Source: Candidatus Sulfopaludibacter sp. SbA3
Lineage (GTDB): Bacteria > Acidobacteriota > Terriglobia > Bryobacterales > Bryobacteraceae
Assembly: GCA_945890485.1 (NCBI GenBank)
Contig: CAMDCN010000007.1
Location: 1-64,000, forward strand
Reading direction: 5' to 3'
Length of the DNA stretch: 64,000 nucleotides
Shown here: positions 18,071 through 27,325 of the stretch, in pieces
Layout: each line of letters begins with the position of its first letter
Position numbering within the stretch: position 1 is the stretch's first letter
Made by a program: the position numbers and the translations under genes
The notes under the pieces: generated by a model
What the model saw: the letters and a program-made list of their open reading frames with translations, nothing else
What the model was told of the DNA's origin: nothing
The model's database searches: none

Positions 18071-18197
18071 GATGTTGTCTTCCTTCTTCTCAGGGGAGGG
18101 ACGGTCTATGAAAAATATACCGAGCAGGAAAAAATGTACGGAAAAATTTCCCAGGTGCGGCAAGCTCACGGTCCGAGTCTCAACTCCTCTGGGAAGC
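18071..18197 (-). promoter_or_regulatory. AT-rich gap with candidate internal promoter
   Basis: This is the largest gap (127 bp) in the 27.1-16.1 kb minus-strand run and is markedly AT-rich. Read on the minus strand it has GGGAAATTTTTCCG (near 18152-18139) and TATATT (18119-18114), a good -10 but with a weak -35 (TTCCGT). It may start a separate transcript for the anti-sigma-like and subtilisin genes. Confidence 0.4.
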
Positions 18198-21065
18198 CTA
18201 CCCACCCATCAACGCAAAGCCTGCCCAATAATATGGGTGCGCCCACTCTTGACGCACCTGCAGCATCGCATGCCGCAGGGAGTCGGGCAGCGTACTACCC
18301 GCCGTAAGCCGCCCATAGAACAGGTCCATGAATCGCGTCGTGCTGACATCGCTGACGTCCCAGAAACTGGTGAGCAGGTTATGCGCCCCTGCCTGTAAGA
18401 ACCCGCTGGAAAGCCCGATCAGCTCATCCCCACCCATTACGGCATGGCTACCCGTGCTGCAGCCGCTCAGCGTCACCAACTGGGCCGACAGTTGGAGGTC
18501 GTCAAGATCCAGCACGCTTAAATTGCCGTCGGCGAGACGAATGGCGGAGAACAAGGGGCTATCCGAACGGAACAGACCGTGGGAGGCAATATGAACGTGC
18601 GAAGCGTACTGCCCGGCCTCGCGCAAAGCGGCAACCGTAGCCGCGGGACCGATCCGTAGATCGCCGGCCAAATGCCGCGCCACCAATTGGGCCTCGTCGG
18701 CGATAAAGGGCGCCCGCTCATCGGGAACTCCCAGCACCAAAGGCTTTTGCTCGAGCGGTCGTGCCTGCCGCGCCGGACGGCGGCCGATCGCCGCAAAAGT
18801 CTCACCGCTCAATGTCTGGCGGATCGAGAACTCGCCAACCAAGGGGCTTCCTGCCACCCCAAGCGCGGCAAAGGGCAGGCCGTGCAAAAACGAATGCGGT
18901 GCAAACACCAGGGATGGCACCGTTAGACGAGAGCGGAGGGGCTGAATGAGAAGACGATACAGCGTCGCCAGATGCGCCGTAATTGCTTGGATGTTCACGG
19001 TGGCGCTCAGATCCGTTCGATAGCTGGAACTGGAGATCTGAAACTGTAACAATCGAGTCGCTTTGCGAACTTCCGCCGTTGAGGCAAGCTTGTGGACAAC
19101 GAGCTCCGTCCTTCCATCCAACAGGAAGGCGTACACATTCTCCGGTGTGCAGTAGTACTCAATGAGAAGTTCGTCAACGCCAATGGAGCGGCGGACCGCG
19201 GACTCGGCCTCAGCCGCATCCTGGGCCGCCGCGGGCCATACGTCCGCCAGGAAGCCGTCCGCATCGTACAGCCGAAGCTGACTTAGGCGTTCGCGCACCA
19301 AGGCCTCCGCCAGGGCTGTGCGGGATCGCCATTCGCGGACTTCCGTCATTTCGCCACGCATTTCCGCCTCGGCGGTCCGCAGGTAGCATTGTTGCAATTG
19401 AGCCCGGGCGTCGACAAAGGACGGGTCATTCCGAGTCGCACCGCGAGCGGTGAATCGGCTGCCGTAGCTATCGCGAAAGGCCCGCGACTTCGCATTTTGC
19501 ACGGATGCCCACGCCGCCTGTACTTGCCCCGCCGCGGCCGGCCTCCGCAGTCGGAGAGTAACCAGCCGCTCGAACAGTGGCGTTTTGTCCTCCAGGAAGC
19601 GGATGCGCAGTTCCTCTCCCGGAATTTTCAGGCGAAGCCCGTCCAACTCCCGTTCCGCTGCTTCGTACGTCGACATCGCATCGCCTGCTCGCGCCTGCGC
19701 CTCCTGTGCTTGACCTAAAAGCATCCGGGCCCGAAAGGATAGGCTACGGGAGCCCATCTTTTCCGCCGCTTCGAGAGAACGCCGGCTCAGCTCCTCGGCC
19801 TCGGCGAACCGGTTTTGCCGCATCCGGACCCGGCACAGAACCAGCGCAGAGAGAACCGCTTTTCCAAGGGCCTCGCTATGGGCAAAAAAACGCCAACACC
19901 GCTGCGCCCGGGTAGCGGCGCGCACAACGGCGCCCAATTCCAGATCGAGCAGGGCCAAATGGAGATCGATGAACGCCGGCCAAGCGCGATTGCCCTCTTG
20001 CGAAAATATACGACGGGCCCGCCGGAAGAGCAGGATCGATTCCTCCGTCTCCCCACGGCCCGTTAGGGCCGCCGCATGAAAGACCATCGCCTTCGCTCTC
20101 TCGTAGCGCATGGCGAGCCGACCGAAAGCTTGCACCGCCGAAGCCGCCAAACGCTCTGCCTCTCCAAAAAGATTGAGATCGAGCATCATCTCCGCTTGAT
20201 CCAGATCACAGAGCGCGGAATGATAGTTGTCCGCTACCGCATCGGAATGAACCCGGGCGATGGCGTACAAACGCATCGCCTCCCGATTGTCGCCGCGCAG
20301 AAAATAGAGGTAGGCGATATTGTAGTCCGCCTGTGCCGCTAACAGCGGGAAACGATTCGCCACGCAGACCTCGCGGGCGGACCGGTGCAATCGGAGCGAA
20401 TCTTCAAATCGTCCCACGCTGATGTAGCAGGTAGCGAGGTTACTGTAGACCGCGGCGAGATCCTGCGGACAACCAGACCGATCGAACTCCTGCCGGGCGC
20501 TCTCATAGCGAACCAGCGCCTGTTCAAACCGGTCCAACCGGAAATAGAGATTGGCTAGATTCCCGTCCAGTCGCGCCAGGCGAACCGCATCTCCACGCGC
20601 CGCAAATACGGTTCTCGCCTCCTCGCCCCACGCAATGGCTTCGTCGTACCTCGCCAGGTAAGCTAACGTTTGAATGGCGCTACTCTTTGTTCGCGCCACC
20701 TCTTCTTCGCCCCATTCCGTCCCTTCTATCTGGAACTGCGCAATCGCCTGCTCATAGGCCACGCGAGCCTGAGAGTAGTTCCGCTGTAGATAGTGAACAT
20801 TGGCGGCTGCCCGCAACGCCATGCCCAGCAGTCCGGCCTCCCCCAAATGGTTCGCCATCGTCTGCATGGCCGCCACCAACTCACTCGCCCGCGCCAGATT
20901 CTCGCGTGCCAGCCGCAAGACCTCAGGGTACAGCTCAGCCAAGGTGGCGGCGGAATACAGGGTCGACGGAATATCCAGACGCGTACCGGGTTCTTTCTCC
21001 AGCCACTGGGCCAGCACATGGCCTAGTGGTGACGTAGTGCTGTCGGTCTCTGAACGTAGGTCCAT
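18198..21065 (-). CDS. TPR-CHAT caspase-like protease
   Basis: 955 residues. Residues about 60-480 are tandem TPR-type helical repeats (for example LANLYFRLDRFEQALVRYES, then LATCYISVGRFEDSLRLHRS). The C-terminal 330 residues are a CHAT domain (caspase HetF-associated with TPRs): FAPHSFLHGLPFAALG, then HIASHGLF with the catalytic His near 826, and LSGCSTG with the catalytic Cys near 867. ATG 21065 is preferred because AGGTG lies six bases upstream; GTG 21074, abutting the sigma stop, adds three residues. It is probably a cytoplasmic cysteine protease switched on through its TPRs. Being joined to the sigma gene, it probably acts on that factor's control. Confidence 0.87.
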   Translation of the reverse strand: MDLRSETDSTTSPLGHVLAQWLEKEPGTRLDIPSTLYSAATLAELYPEVLRLARENLARASELVAAMQTMANHLGEAGLLGMALRAAANVHYLQRNYSQARVAYEQAIAQFQIEGTEWGEEEVARTKSSAIQTLAYLARYDEAIAWGEEARTVFAARGDAVRLARLDGNLANLYFRLDRFEQALVRYESARQEFDRSGCPQDLAAVYSNLATCYISVGRFEDSLRLHRSAREVCVANRFPLLAAQADYNIAYLYFLRGDNREAMRLYAIARVHSDAVADNYHSALCDLDQAEMMLDLNLFGEAERLAASAVQAFGRLAMRYERAKAMVFHAAALTGRGETEESILLFRRARRIFSQEGNRAWPAFIDLHLALLDLELGAVVRAATRAQRCWRFFAHSEALGKAVLSALVLCRVRMRQNRFAEAEELSRRSLEAAEKMGSRSLSFRARMLLGQAQEAQARAGDAMSTYEAAERELDGLRLKIPGEELRIRFLEDKTPLFERLVTLRLRRPAAAGQVQAAWASVQNAKSRAFRDSYGSRFTARGATRNDPSFVDARAQLQQCYLRTAEAEMRGEMTEVREWRSRTALAEALVRERLSQLRLYDADGFLADVWPAAAQDAAEAESAVRRSIGVDELLIEYYCTPENVYAFLLDGRTELVVHKLASTAEVRKATRLLQFQISSSSYRTDLSATVNIQAITAHLATLYRLLIQPLRSRLTVPSLVFAPHSFLHGLPFAALGVAGSPLVGEFSIRQTLSGETFAAIGRRPARQARPLEQKPLVLGVPDERAPFIADEAQLVARHLAGDLRIGPAATVAALREAGQYASHVHIASHGLFRSDSPLFSAIRLADGNLSVLDLDDLQLSAQLVTLSGCSTGSHAVMGGDELIGLSSGFLQAGAHNLLTSFWDVSDVSTTRFMDLFYGRLTAGSTLPDSLRHAMLQVRQEWAHPYYWAGFALMGG

Positions 21066-21074
21066 CGCTGACAC

Positions 21075-21692
21075 CTAACTTGGCCGCAATCCCAGTTCTT
21101 CAAGTGACTTCTGCAGCTTGCGGATACAGCGGCCCCGAATGAATCCAATTGAGCCGGTCGCCAAACCGAATCGAGCGGCCGCTTCCCCATAGGAGATTGG
21201 AGGATCTGTGAGGAACAGCAGTTCCACTAACTCTCGGCAGCGCACCGGCAGGTTCGCAATCGCATCGCGAACGGCCTGATCGCGCTCGAGTTCGGCCATC
21301 ACTTCTGGCGCCAACGGCGCGGCGTTCTCCGGTTCGTCACGGTCCTCGTCCGGAAGATCGACCTCCCCGCGCCGCTGTAGATTCCTTTTCCAGCGCAGGG
21401 ACCGCCTACCCGCCACGGTCGCCAACCAAGAACGCAACGCCTCCGCGTTCCGTAGGTGTGGCAGCTCCTGGTATAAATCCATCCAAACTGCTTGGAAGAT
21501 ATCAGCGGCATCCTCTGGAGTTGCGCCGTAGCGATATGGAATCGAATAGACCAGGTTCTGATACTTCACGATCAGCGCTTCCCAAGCCCGCTGGTCGCCC
21601 CCCCGGCATGCGGTCAACAGCTTCTCATCCGGCCACGACCGGTCTGGGAGACTGCCGAGAACTTCGCCAATCGTAGAGGCCAGATCCGTCAT
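21075..21692 (-). CDS. ECF-type RNA polymerase sigma factor
   Basis: 205 residues. Sigma region 2 spans residues 30-105 (WEALIVKYQNLVYSIPYRYG, DAADIFQAVWMDLYQEL, ALRSWLATVAGRRSLRWKR) and region 4 spans 135-200 (LPVRCRELVELLFLTDPPISYGE, IGFIRGRCIRKLQ). The linker is acidic. Its ATG overlaps the stop of the peptide-binding-protein gene by 4 bp and its TAG abuts the CHAT gene, so it is translated between them. It probably directs transcription of its own cluster. The subgroup was not determined. Confidence 0.9.
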   Translation of the reverse strand: MTDLASTIGEVLGSLPDRSWPDEKLLTACRGGDQRAWEALIVKYQNLVYSIPYRYGATPEDAADIFQAVWMDLYQELPHLRNAEALRSWLATVAGRRSLRWKRNLQRRGEVDLPDEDRDEPENAAPLAPEVMAELERDQAVRDAIANLPVRCRELVELLFLTDPPISYGEAAARFGLATGSIGFIRGRCIRKLQKSLEELGLRPS

Positions 21693-23488
21693 GGCTTAAT
21701 ATTCTCTACGGCCCAATAGATTTCGTCCAAGCCTTCTAGTAGATGCGGCGCAAGGACAGCTGACTGCACATTTCGCAAGGCACGGTGCGCCCCGATTAGC
21801 ACGTGGGGGCTCACCAAACCAAGAAAAGGAAGCTCCCGGCTGATAATTCGCTGCACTTGGGCATAGTCCGTTTTTCGTTTCAGCGGATCGATCTCCGAAA
21901 CTTGACGCTTCATCAAACGATCGATTTCCCCTTCCCACGCTGTCGCCGGCTGCGGTTGATTGGGATGCCAGAAGTGCATACGCCCACTTGAAAGTAACAT
22001 CGGCATCTGGGCCGTCGGGTCCACATCCCCGTCGCGCAAGGCCAAAATCGCCGCCTCGTAGTCTTTCGTGTTCAATACCCGGTCGATCAGACTGCGAAAC
22101 TCCAGCGGTGCCAGGGACACCGTGATGCCCAACGCCCGTAAATCCTCCTGAATCATCGCCGCCATCTGCCGTTGTTCCGTATTGGCGGCATTCATCGCGA
22201 CCGTAAAGGAGACTGCGTTGCCGGAGGAATCCACCAACTGCTCACCCTTCCAGGTCAGTCCCATCGCTTTCAGTTGGCGGCGCGCCTCGTCAACCGAGCG
22301 GACTGGCACGGAACTCGCGCCGCTATACCAGAGCTTGTTCCCTGGACTTACATGACTGGACAGAGCACTCGCTTTCCCTTGAAACACCAGACGGGCGATT
22401 CCAGCGCGGTCAATCGCCATCGAGACGGCCCGCCGGAACCGGACATCTTGCAGCCAACCTCGTTTCGCTAACAATGCGGATAGTCCCGAGTCTGTCAGGT
22501 CGTTCTGATTAAAAAAAAGAAAGTGCTGCTCCAGACCAGGGCCCAGGTCCTTTAAAATCGGGCGTTGCTCCAGAGGCAGCCTCTCCAGCGAGCCATAGCC
22601 CCGCGCGGTCAGCCGGCTGTGCAGGTGCGTGTCGCCGGCCCGGAATCGAAGCAACTCCGCCTCCGGGTTGGGACTGAAGATCACCACCACCTCATCCAGG
22701 TAGGGCAACTGAACACCAGCCGTGTCGCGCTTCCAATAATGCGGATTGCGCTCCAAAACCATGCGCTGGCCCGGCAGGTACTCCTTCAGCCGAAATGGTC
22801 CCGTGCCGGCAAGTTCACTCGACGGCGCTCCCACCGTCCATTTCTCCAGCAGCTTGCCCGCCAGGTAGGCCGCCTCCAGCTTGTGTCGCGGCAAAATGGC
22901 GATGCTGTCAAAAAGTCTCTCGGCTGGCGCATAGGGTGCTGGCAAAGTGACTTCAATGGCGTTCTCGCCCACCGCGCGCAGGGTGGGAAATTTTCCATCC
23001 ACCCGCAGCAGATCACGCCCCGGAGCCTTCACGTTCTCGTCCAGCAGTACCCGAAAGGTAAACAGCACGTCCGCCACCGTCAACGGCTGCCCATCGGAAA
23101 ACTTTAGCCCGCGGCGCAACTGTAGAGTGTATTGCTTGCCGTCCCGCGAACGGCTCCACTCCCGCGCCAGCGCCGGCCGGGTCTCCTGCGAGGGCCGATG
23201 GATATGAACGAGATCAGAGTGGAGTAGACCCTGAATCTCCTTTGAGGAGGCATCCAGCGCGTTCAGCGGCATCAGCGTCTTCGGTTCGGCCCGCAGAGAG
23301 AAAACCAAGCGGCCCCCCGGTTTCCCTACCGCGGACCGGGATATCAGGTACTCCGGGTTCTGACCCCAAAGCCGCGGCGCCAAGGAAACGACCAGCGCAA
23401 CGGTAAGCAGCGTGGCCAACCCGATCGGACGACCTTGACCGTCCCGCGAGGACCCTAAACTCTGCTTACACTTCGGACGTAGCATCAA
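21689..23488 (-). CDS. Peptide/nickel-type ABC transporter substrate-binding protein
   Basis: 599 residues with an N-terminal hydrophobic export segment after about 20 residues (IGLATLLTVALVVSLAPRLWG). The SBP_bac_5 (DppA/OppA-like) family is shown by LAREWSRSRDGKQYTLQLRRGLKFSDGQPLTVADVLFTF, GTGPFRLKEYLPGQRMVLERNPHYWK, VRFRRAVSMAIDR and NQPQ near the end. It is the periplasmic receptor for the two permeases and two ATPases encoded just upstream, 3 bp away, and it overlaps the ECF sigma gene. The ligand is probably a short peptide, which cannot be specified. Confidence 0.9.
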   Translation of the reverse strand: MMLRPKCKQSLGSSRDGQGRPIGLATLLTVALVVSLAPRLWGQNPEYLISRSAVGKPGGRLVFSLRAEPKTLMPLNALDASSKEIQGLLHSDLVHIHRPSQETRPALAREWSRSRDGKQYTLQLRRGLKFSDGQPLTVADVLFTFRVLLDENVKAPGRDLLRVDGKFPTLRAVGENAIEVTLPAPYAPAERLFDSIAILPRHKLEAAYLAGKLLEKWTVGAPSSELAGTGPFRLKEYLPGQRMVLERNPHYWKRDTAGVQLPYLDEVVVIFSPNPEAELLRFRAGDTHLHSRLTARGYGSLERLPLEQRPILKDLGPGLEQHFLFFNQNDLTDSGLSALLAKRGWLQDVRFRRAVSMAIDRAGIARLVFQGKASALSSHVSPGNKLWYSGASSVPVRSVDEARRQLKAMGLTWKGEQLVDSSGNAVSFTVAMNAANTEQRQMAAMIQEDLRALGITVSLAPLEFRSLIDRVLNTKDYEAAILALRDGDVDPTAQMPMLLSSGRMHFWHPNQPQPATAWEGEIDRLMKRQVSEIDPLKRKTDYAQVQRIISRELPFLGLVSPHVLIGAHRALRNVQSAVLAPHLLEGLDEIYWAVENIKP

Positions 23489-23491
23489 ACG

Positions 23492-24511
23492 TTAGGACTC
23501 CTCGGGTGCAACCGCAACCGGCTGCAATTGCAACTCCAATGTTCTGGCAACTTGGCCGGAGAGCAAAATAGATAAAGTCAGAAGCACTGCCGGGAACCCA
23601 AGCCACCAGCGGCGGTCAGCCACCAGATCGTACTGAACCGAGGATAGCATCGTTCCCCAGCTCGGCACCGGTTCCGCCACCCCTAGCCCTAGGAAGGAAA
23701 GGGCCACCTCCACGAGCATGAATTCGGGAATAAGAATTGCAGCCTGAGCGCCCAGCACGCCCCGCAAACGAGGGAAAATGTGCTTCCGCAGAAGGTAGAT
23801 GGGTCCGGCTCCAAACCCTCGCGCTGCCATCACATATCCCTCATTGCGCGTGCTCATCACCACTCCGCGAAGAAGTCTTGCCGGACGCGCCCAACCAAGG
23901 ATACTGATCAGCCCCACCGCGAGAGCAAAAGCCACCGCTGGCGGCGTCTGGATAGGAAGCGCCGCCCGTAACGCCAGCAACACGTAGAGCACCGGTAGGG
24001 CCATCAACAACTCGGCGCCTCGGCTGATCATAAGATCGGGCCATCCGCCCAGCAGGCCGGCCAGGCAACCGCCCAAGATCGCCAGCAGCAAAGCGACCAT
24101 CGTCGCCAGCAGACCCGTGGCAAAGGTGACCGTACCGCCGGCCAACGATCGGCTAAAGACATCACGCCCCAAGTCGTCGGTGCCAAATAGAAAGAGTAGT
24201 CCGGGACTCTCCGCGCGGAATAGCACCATTCGGCCATCTCCCGCCGGTTGCAAGAGCGAGACGGGGTAACGGACACGGCAATCCTCCCCATAGGAGCCCA
24301 CTGAATCCGAACTCGGAACCATCTTGCACACAAATGGCATTCGCCATTCTCCCGCAGGGTCCACCATCCGGATTCGAGTGGGGGGCGCCGCCGGAAAATC
24401 CCGATGCTGCTCCCGCCAGGAGTAAGGAGCCATCCAGGCCAGACCCGCCAGCAGCATGTACCAACTGAGAAGAGTCACGGCGGCCGGCAGCCGCCAAGCA
24501 CATTCCCTCAC
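23492..24511 (-). CDS. Peptide ABC transporter permease, DppC-like
   Basis: 339 residues. A TM helix at residues 10-30 is followed by a periplasmic loop of about 75 residues (GTDDLGRDVFSRSLAGG marks the DppC/OppC N-domain) and a BPD_transp_1 core. The EAA loop reads VMAARGFGAGPIYLLRKHIFPRL. The GTG start sits in a GTGA overlap with the DppB-like gene, so the two are coupled. Confidence 0.9.
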   Translation of the reverse strand: MRECAWRLPAAVTLLSWYMLLAGLAWMAPYSWREQHRDFPAAPPTRIRMVDPAGEWRMPFVCKMVPSSDSVGSYGEDCRVRYPVSLLQPAGDGRMVLFRAESPGLLFLFGTDDLGRDVFSRSLAGGTVTFATGLLATMVALLLAILGGCLAGLLGGWPDLMISRGAELLMALPVLYVLLALRAALPIQTPPAVAFALAVGLISILGWARPARLLRGVVMSTRNEGYVMAARGFGAGPIYLLRKHIFPRLRGVLGAQAAILIPEFMLVEVALSFLGLGVAEPVPSWGTMLSSVQYDLVADRRWWLGFPAVLLTLSILLSGQVARTLELQLQPVAVAPEES

Positions 24512-25524
24512 GAGCGAATCCTCGGGTCGATGCGCCGAATCGCCAAGTCCGCCGCCAGATTTCCCGCCATCTGCGCGGATGCCGCAAACATCACGGCACC
24601 AACCACGACGTACGTATCGCGACTAAACACCGCCTCCAGCAGGAGAGGGCCAAGTCCCGGCCAGCCCGTGACCGTCTCCACCAGCAGCGAAGCGCTCAGG
24701 GTACTTCCCAAGGAATTGCCCAACAGCGAGATCAATGGATTAGCCGCCGCGGGAAAGAGATAGCGCCAACGCACAACCTTCGGGGGCAACCCAGCCTGCC
24801 GGGCCGCGAGCACGTAGGACTCCGCAAGGGCCTCGGACCAAGCCGCGCGCATATGCCGGAAGTAGGTCGGTGCAATCCCCACGGAGAGAGCCAGGACCGG
24901 TGCCACCAATCCTACAGCCAGGGAAGGCAGACCGCCCAGCCAGCCCGTCTCCGCCCGGGCTGCCGCGCCGCCGGGCAATGGCAGACCATACGCCTGTGCC
25001 ATAGCCAGAATCAGCAGAACCAGCACAATCTCCGGGATCGCCAGCGAAGCTTGCATTCCGCGGCCAGCGCCTTGCGCCAACCAACTATCGGGCCGCTGAG
25101 CGGCAAATGTCGCCAGCGGCAAGGCCACCAGTAGCGCAACCACTAACGCCACCAGGTTCAGTAGGACCGTCGCTCCGAGGCGCGGCAGCAATAGCGCCAT
25201 GGCATCCGTTTGATACGAGAGGCTCGGGCCCAGATCCCCGCGGCTCAGCCCGTCCAGCCATCGGGCGTAGCGAGTCCCCAGCGGTGAGTCCAGTCCGTAC
25301 CGGTCCCGTAGGCCCTCCAGCGTCGCTGACGAAACAGCTGGGCTCGCTTCCGCATCCGTCAAAAAGTCCCCCGGAATCCAATCAAACAGGGCGAAACAAA
25401 AAAAGGACAGCAGCCCCAACGTCACTGCAGCTTGCAGCAAACGGGTTAACAGAAAATGCACCCACATTGGAAACCGTCCATGTGCGCGGTCAGGGATTTG
25501 CGTCGCGGGCATCGGCTCTTTCAC
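24508..25524 (-). CDS. Peptide ABC transporter permease, DppB-like
   Basis: 338 residues. It opens with FLLTRLLQAAVTLGLLSFFCFALF, the typical DppB N-terminus, then LRDRYGLDSPLGTRYARWL and five further TM segments. The EAA loop is SYVLAARQAGLPPKVVRWRY. GTG 25524 directly follows the ATPase stop (TAAGTG); ATG 25512 or ATG 25464 are also possible. It pairs with the DppC-like subunit. Confidence 0.88.
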   Translation of the reverse strand: MKEPMPATQIPDRAHGRFPMWVHFLLTRLLQAAVTLGLLSFFCFALFDWIPGDFLTDAEASPAVSSATLEGLRDRYGLDSPLGTRYARWLDGLSRGDLGPSLSYQTDAMALLLPRLGATVLLNLVALVVALLVALPLATFAAQRPDSWLAQGAGRGMQASLAIPEIVLVLLILAMAQAYGLPLPGGAAARAETGWLGGLPSLAVGLVAPVLALSVGIAPTYFRHMRAAWSEALAESYVLAARQAGLPPKVVRWRYLFPAAANPLISLLGNSLGSTLSASLLVETVTGWPGLGPLLLEAVFSRDTYVVVGAVMFAASAQMAGNLAADLAIRRIDPRIRS

Positions 25525-26334
25525 TTAGTGTGTTGGGCCACCCGATTTGATTGGTGGACCAGGCACAAAATTTGCTTGGCGTGCCTGCCATCCGGCGAGA
25601 ATTTCCTGACTATACAAGTGCTGCGGTCCAGAAAAGAAGCTATCCATTGACTGGAGTTCCACGATAACCCCACTCCGCATGACCGCAATTCGCTCGGCGC
25701 AATGGGCTGCGGCGCCCAGGGAATGAGTCACCAAAACCGTCGCCAGCGGCCGATCCCGCCGCAATTCCTGTAAGAGGTCCAAAATGTCCCGCTGGATCGG
25801 CGGATCGAGGCCCGCCAATGGCTCGTCCAGCAACAACACCGCGGGCTCCAAGGTCATCGCCCGAGCGAGCAGCAGCCGCTGCCGCTGCCCTCCACTCAAT
25901 TCGCCAGGCAAACGCTCCGTCACGCTCGCCGGCAGGCCGACCCTTTCCAGCCAACGCCGAGCCACCACGTCCCGCTCCTGCCGGGAAAGGTCACTCCGCA
26001 ACAGATCCATCGGCTCCCGTACCAGAGCCAAACCATTCCACCATGGGTTCAACGCCCGCGCGGCGTCCTGCAGTACCAACTGCACCCCTCGGCAAAACCG
26101 TTTCCGTTGCTCGCCACGCAGCCTCCAAACTACGACGCCCTCGAATACCACGCTTCCGGTATCGGGCCGTTCAAGTCCAGCCAAACAACGCAGCAAGGTA
26201 CTCTTGCCGCAACCGGATTCCCCCACGATCGCCAAGGACTCCTCCGCGCCGATCGAGAGCGACACTCCCCCCAAAGCGCACGCCGCGCGATGCCGCTTTG
26301 CAAGCTCTCGCGCCACCAGCAGAGCCTCACTCAT
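25525..26334 (-). CDS. Peptide ABC transporter ATPase, DppF-like
   Basis: 269 residues. Walker A is GESGCGKST, the signature LSGGQRQRLLLARAM, Walker B VLLLDEPLAGLD, with an H-loop VTHSL. The C-terminal oligopeptide-ABC tail is shorter than usual. The ATG overlaps the stop of the upstream ATPase gene (ATGA). It is one of two cytoplasmic motor subunits of the importer. Confidence 0.9.
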   Translation of the reverse strand: MSEALLVARELAKRHRAACALGGVSLSIGAEESLAIVGESGCGKSTLLRCLAGLERPDTGSVVFEGVVVWRLRGEQRKRFCRGVQLVLQDAARALNPWWNGLALVREPMDLLRSDLSRQERDVVARRWLERVGLPASVTERLPGELSGGQRQRLLLARAMTLEPAVLLLDEPLAGLDPPIQRDILDLLQELRRDRPLATVLVTHSLGAAAHCAERIAVMRSGVIVELQSMDSFFSGPQHLYSQEILAGWQARQANFVPGPPIKSGGPTH

Positions 26335-27101
26335 ATCGAAGGCCTCACGCCTCCGGAGCGAGAGGCAAACATCGAATCCACTAGGACCCTCGTCATCGGC
26401 CCGATGCTTCCCGCGGCAAATTCTTTTTCGCTCGCTTCTTCAACAATACGCCCACGGTCCATCGTAATCACCCGATCGGCAAAGTGAAACATCTCACTCG
26501 GATCATGGGTGATCCATAAAATCGTCAGTACAGACTCCGCACGGATCCTCTTCATACACCGGAGCAGCGATGCGGCATGGATCGGATCCAGCGCGGACGT
26601 CGCCTCATCCGCCACTAATAGCGAAGGGCCCATCGCCAAAGCGCGAGCCACTGCTACCCGCTGCAACTCCCCTCCGCTCAACTCATGAGGCCATGCCAAA
26701 TCGGCCCTCCGCTCCTCCGGCAGCCCCGCCTCCAGAAACAACGCCCTCACCTGTTCACCGGCGGATTCAACCGGGTTACCGTGAGCCAAAAGAATATCCT
26801 TCACTTGTTCGCCACACTGCAGAAACGGACTCAGAACCGCAGCCGGATTCTGCGGAACAAGTGCCGCACGGCCACCAGCCATTTCCGGAGCCCATTCCAC
26901 TTCCCCGCTAGACATGCGCGCCGAGACCGGCAACACCCCGGCTAGAAGCCCGCCCAGAGTGCTCTTCCCACTCCCAGATCTCCCCAGCACGCCCACCACT
27001 TCGCCACGCCGAAGGGTGCAAGTCACACCGTCCAGCGCCTTCACCGCATCCTGGCGCTGAAGCCGATAGCTGACCGATACGTCGGAACATCGCACTAACA
27101 T
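26331..27101 (-). CDS. Peptide ABC transporter ATPase, DppD-like
   Basis: 256 residues. Walker A is GRSGSGKST, the signature LSGGELQRVAVARAL, Walker B LLVADEATSALD, with an H-loop WITHD. Shorter than typical DppD (about 330) because the C-terminal extension is missing. First gene of the long minus-strand run; ATG 27101 has GGTGG seven bases upstream. The promoter must be in the 224-bp gap beyond it. Confidence 0.9.
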   Translation of the reverse strand: MLVRCSDVSVSYRLQRQDAVKALDGVTCTLRRGEVVGVLGRSGSGKSTLGGLLAGVLPVSARMSSGEVEWAPEMAGGRAALVPQNPAAVLSPFLQCGEQVKDILLAHGNPVESAGEQVRALFLEAGLPEERRADLAWPHELSGGELQRVAVARALAMGPSLLVADEATSALDPIHAASLLRCMKRIRAESVLTILWITHDPSEMFHFADRVITMDRGRIVEEASEKEFAAGSIGPMTRVLVDSMFASRSGGVRPSI

Positions 27102-27325
27102 TCAAATACCACCGCTCGCCGCAATCTCGAACTCGTTCAGCACCGAAGAGAGCTGAAAAAATTTCGTGCGGCTATATTTTTGGCAGCGTGACTGCCCCTA
27201 GTCAATTGTAGGCCGCTAGGGGATAACGCAGCGGACGGCACAGAAGCCACTAATGAGGCGGATCGCCCCACATCCCAAAGCGCATCTCGAGTCCACCAAA
27301 CCGGCCAGCACTCTAAGGAGAATTT
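27102..27325. promoter_or_regulatory. Divergent control region between two large operons
   Basis: 224 bp separate the peptide-importer/sigma run (-) from the NTPase-ABC-HTTM operon (+). It contains an AT-rich core (GAAAAAATTTC and GCTATATTTTTGG at 27156-27184). A hairpin follows: CCCCTAG (27195-27201) pairs with CTAGGGG (27216-27222). The + operon has a strong AAGGAG six bases before ATG 27326. Exact promoters were not resolvable. Confidence 0.5.

Noticed and set aside
16060-27101. A true type III-E CRISPR/Craspase locus
   Set aside because: TPR-CHAT and ECF sigma are present, but no repeat array, no gRAMP nuclease and no Cas1/2 was seen. Only an analogy is claimed.
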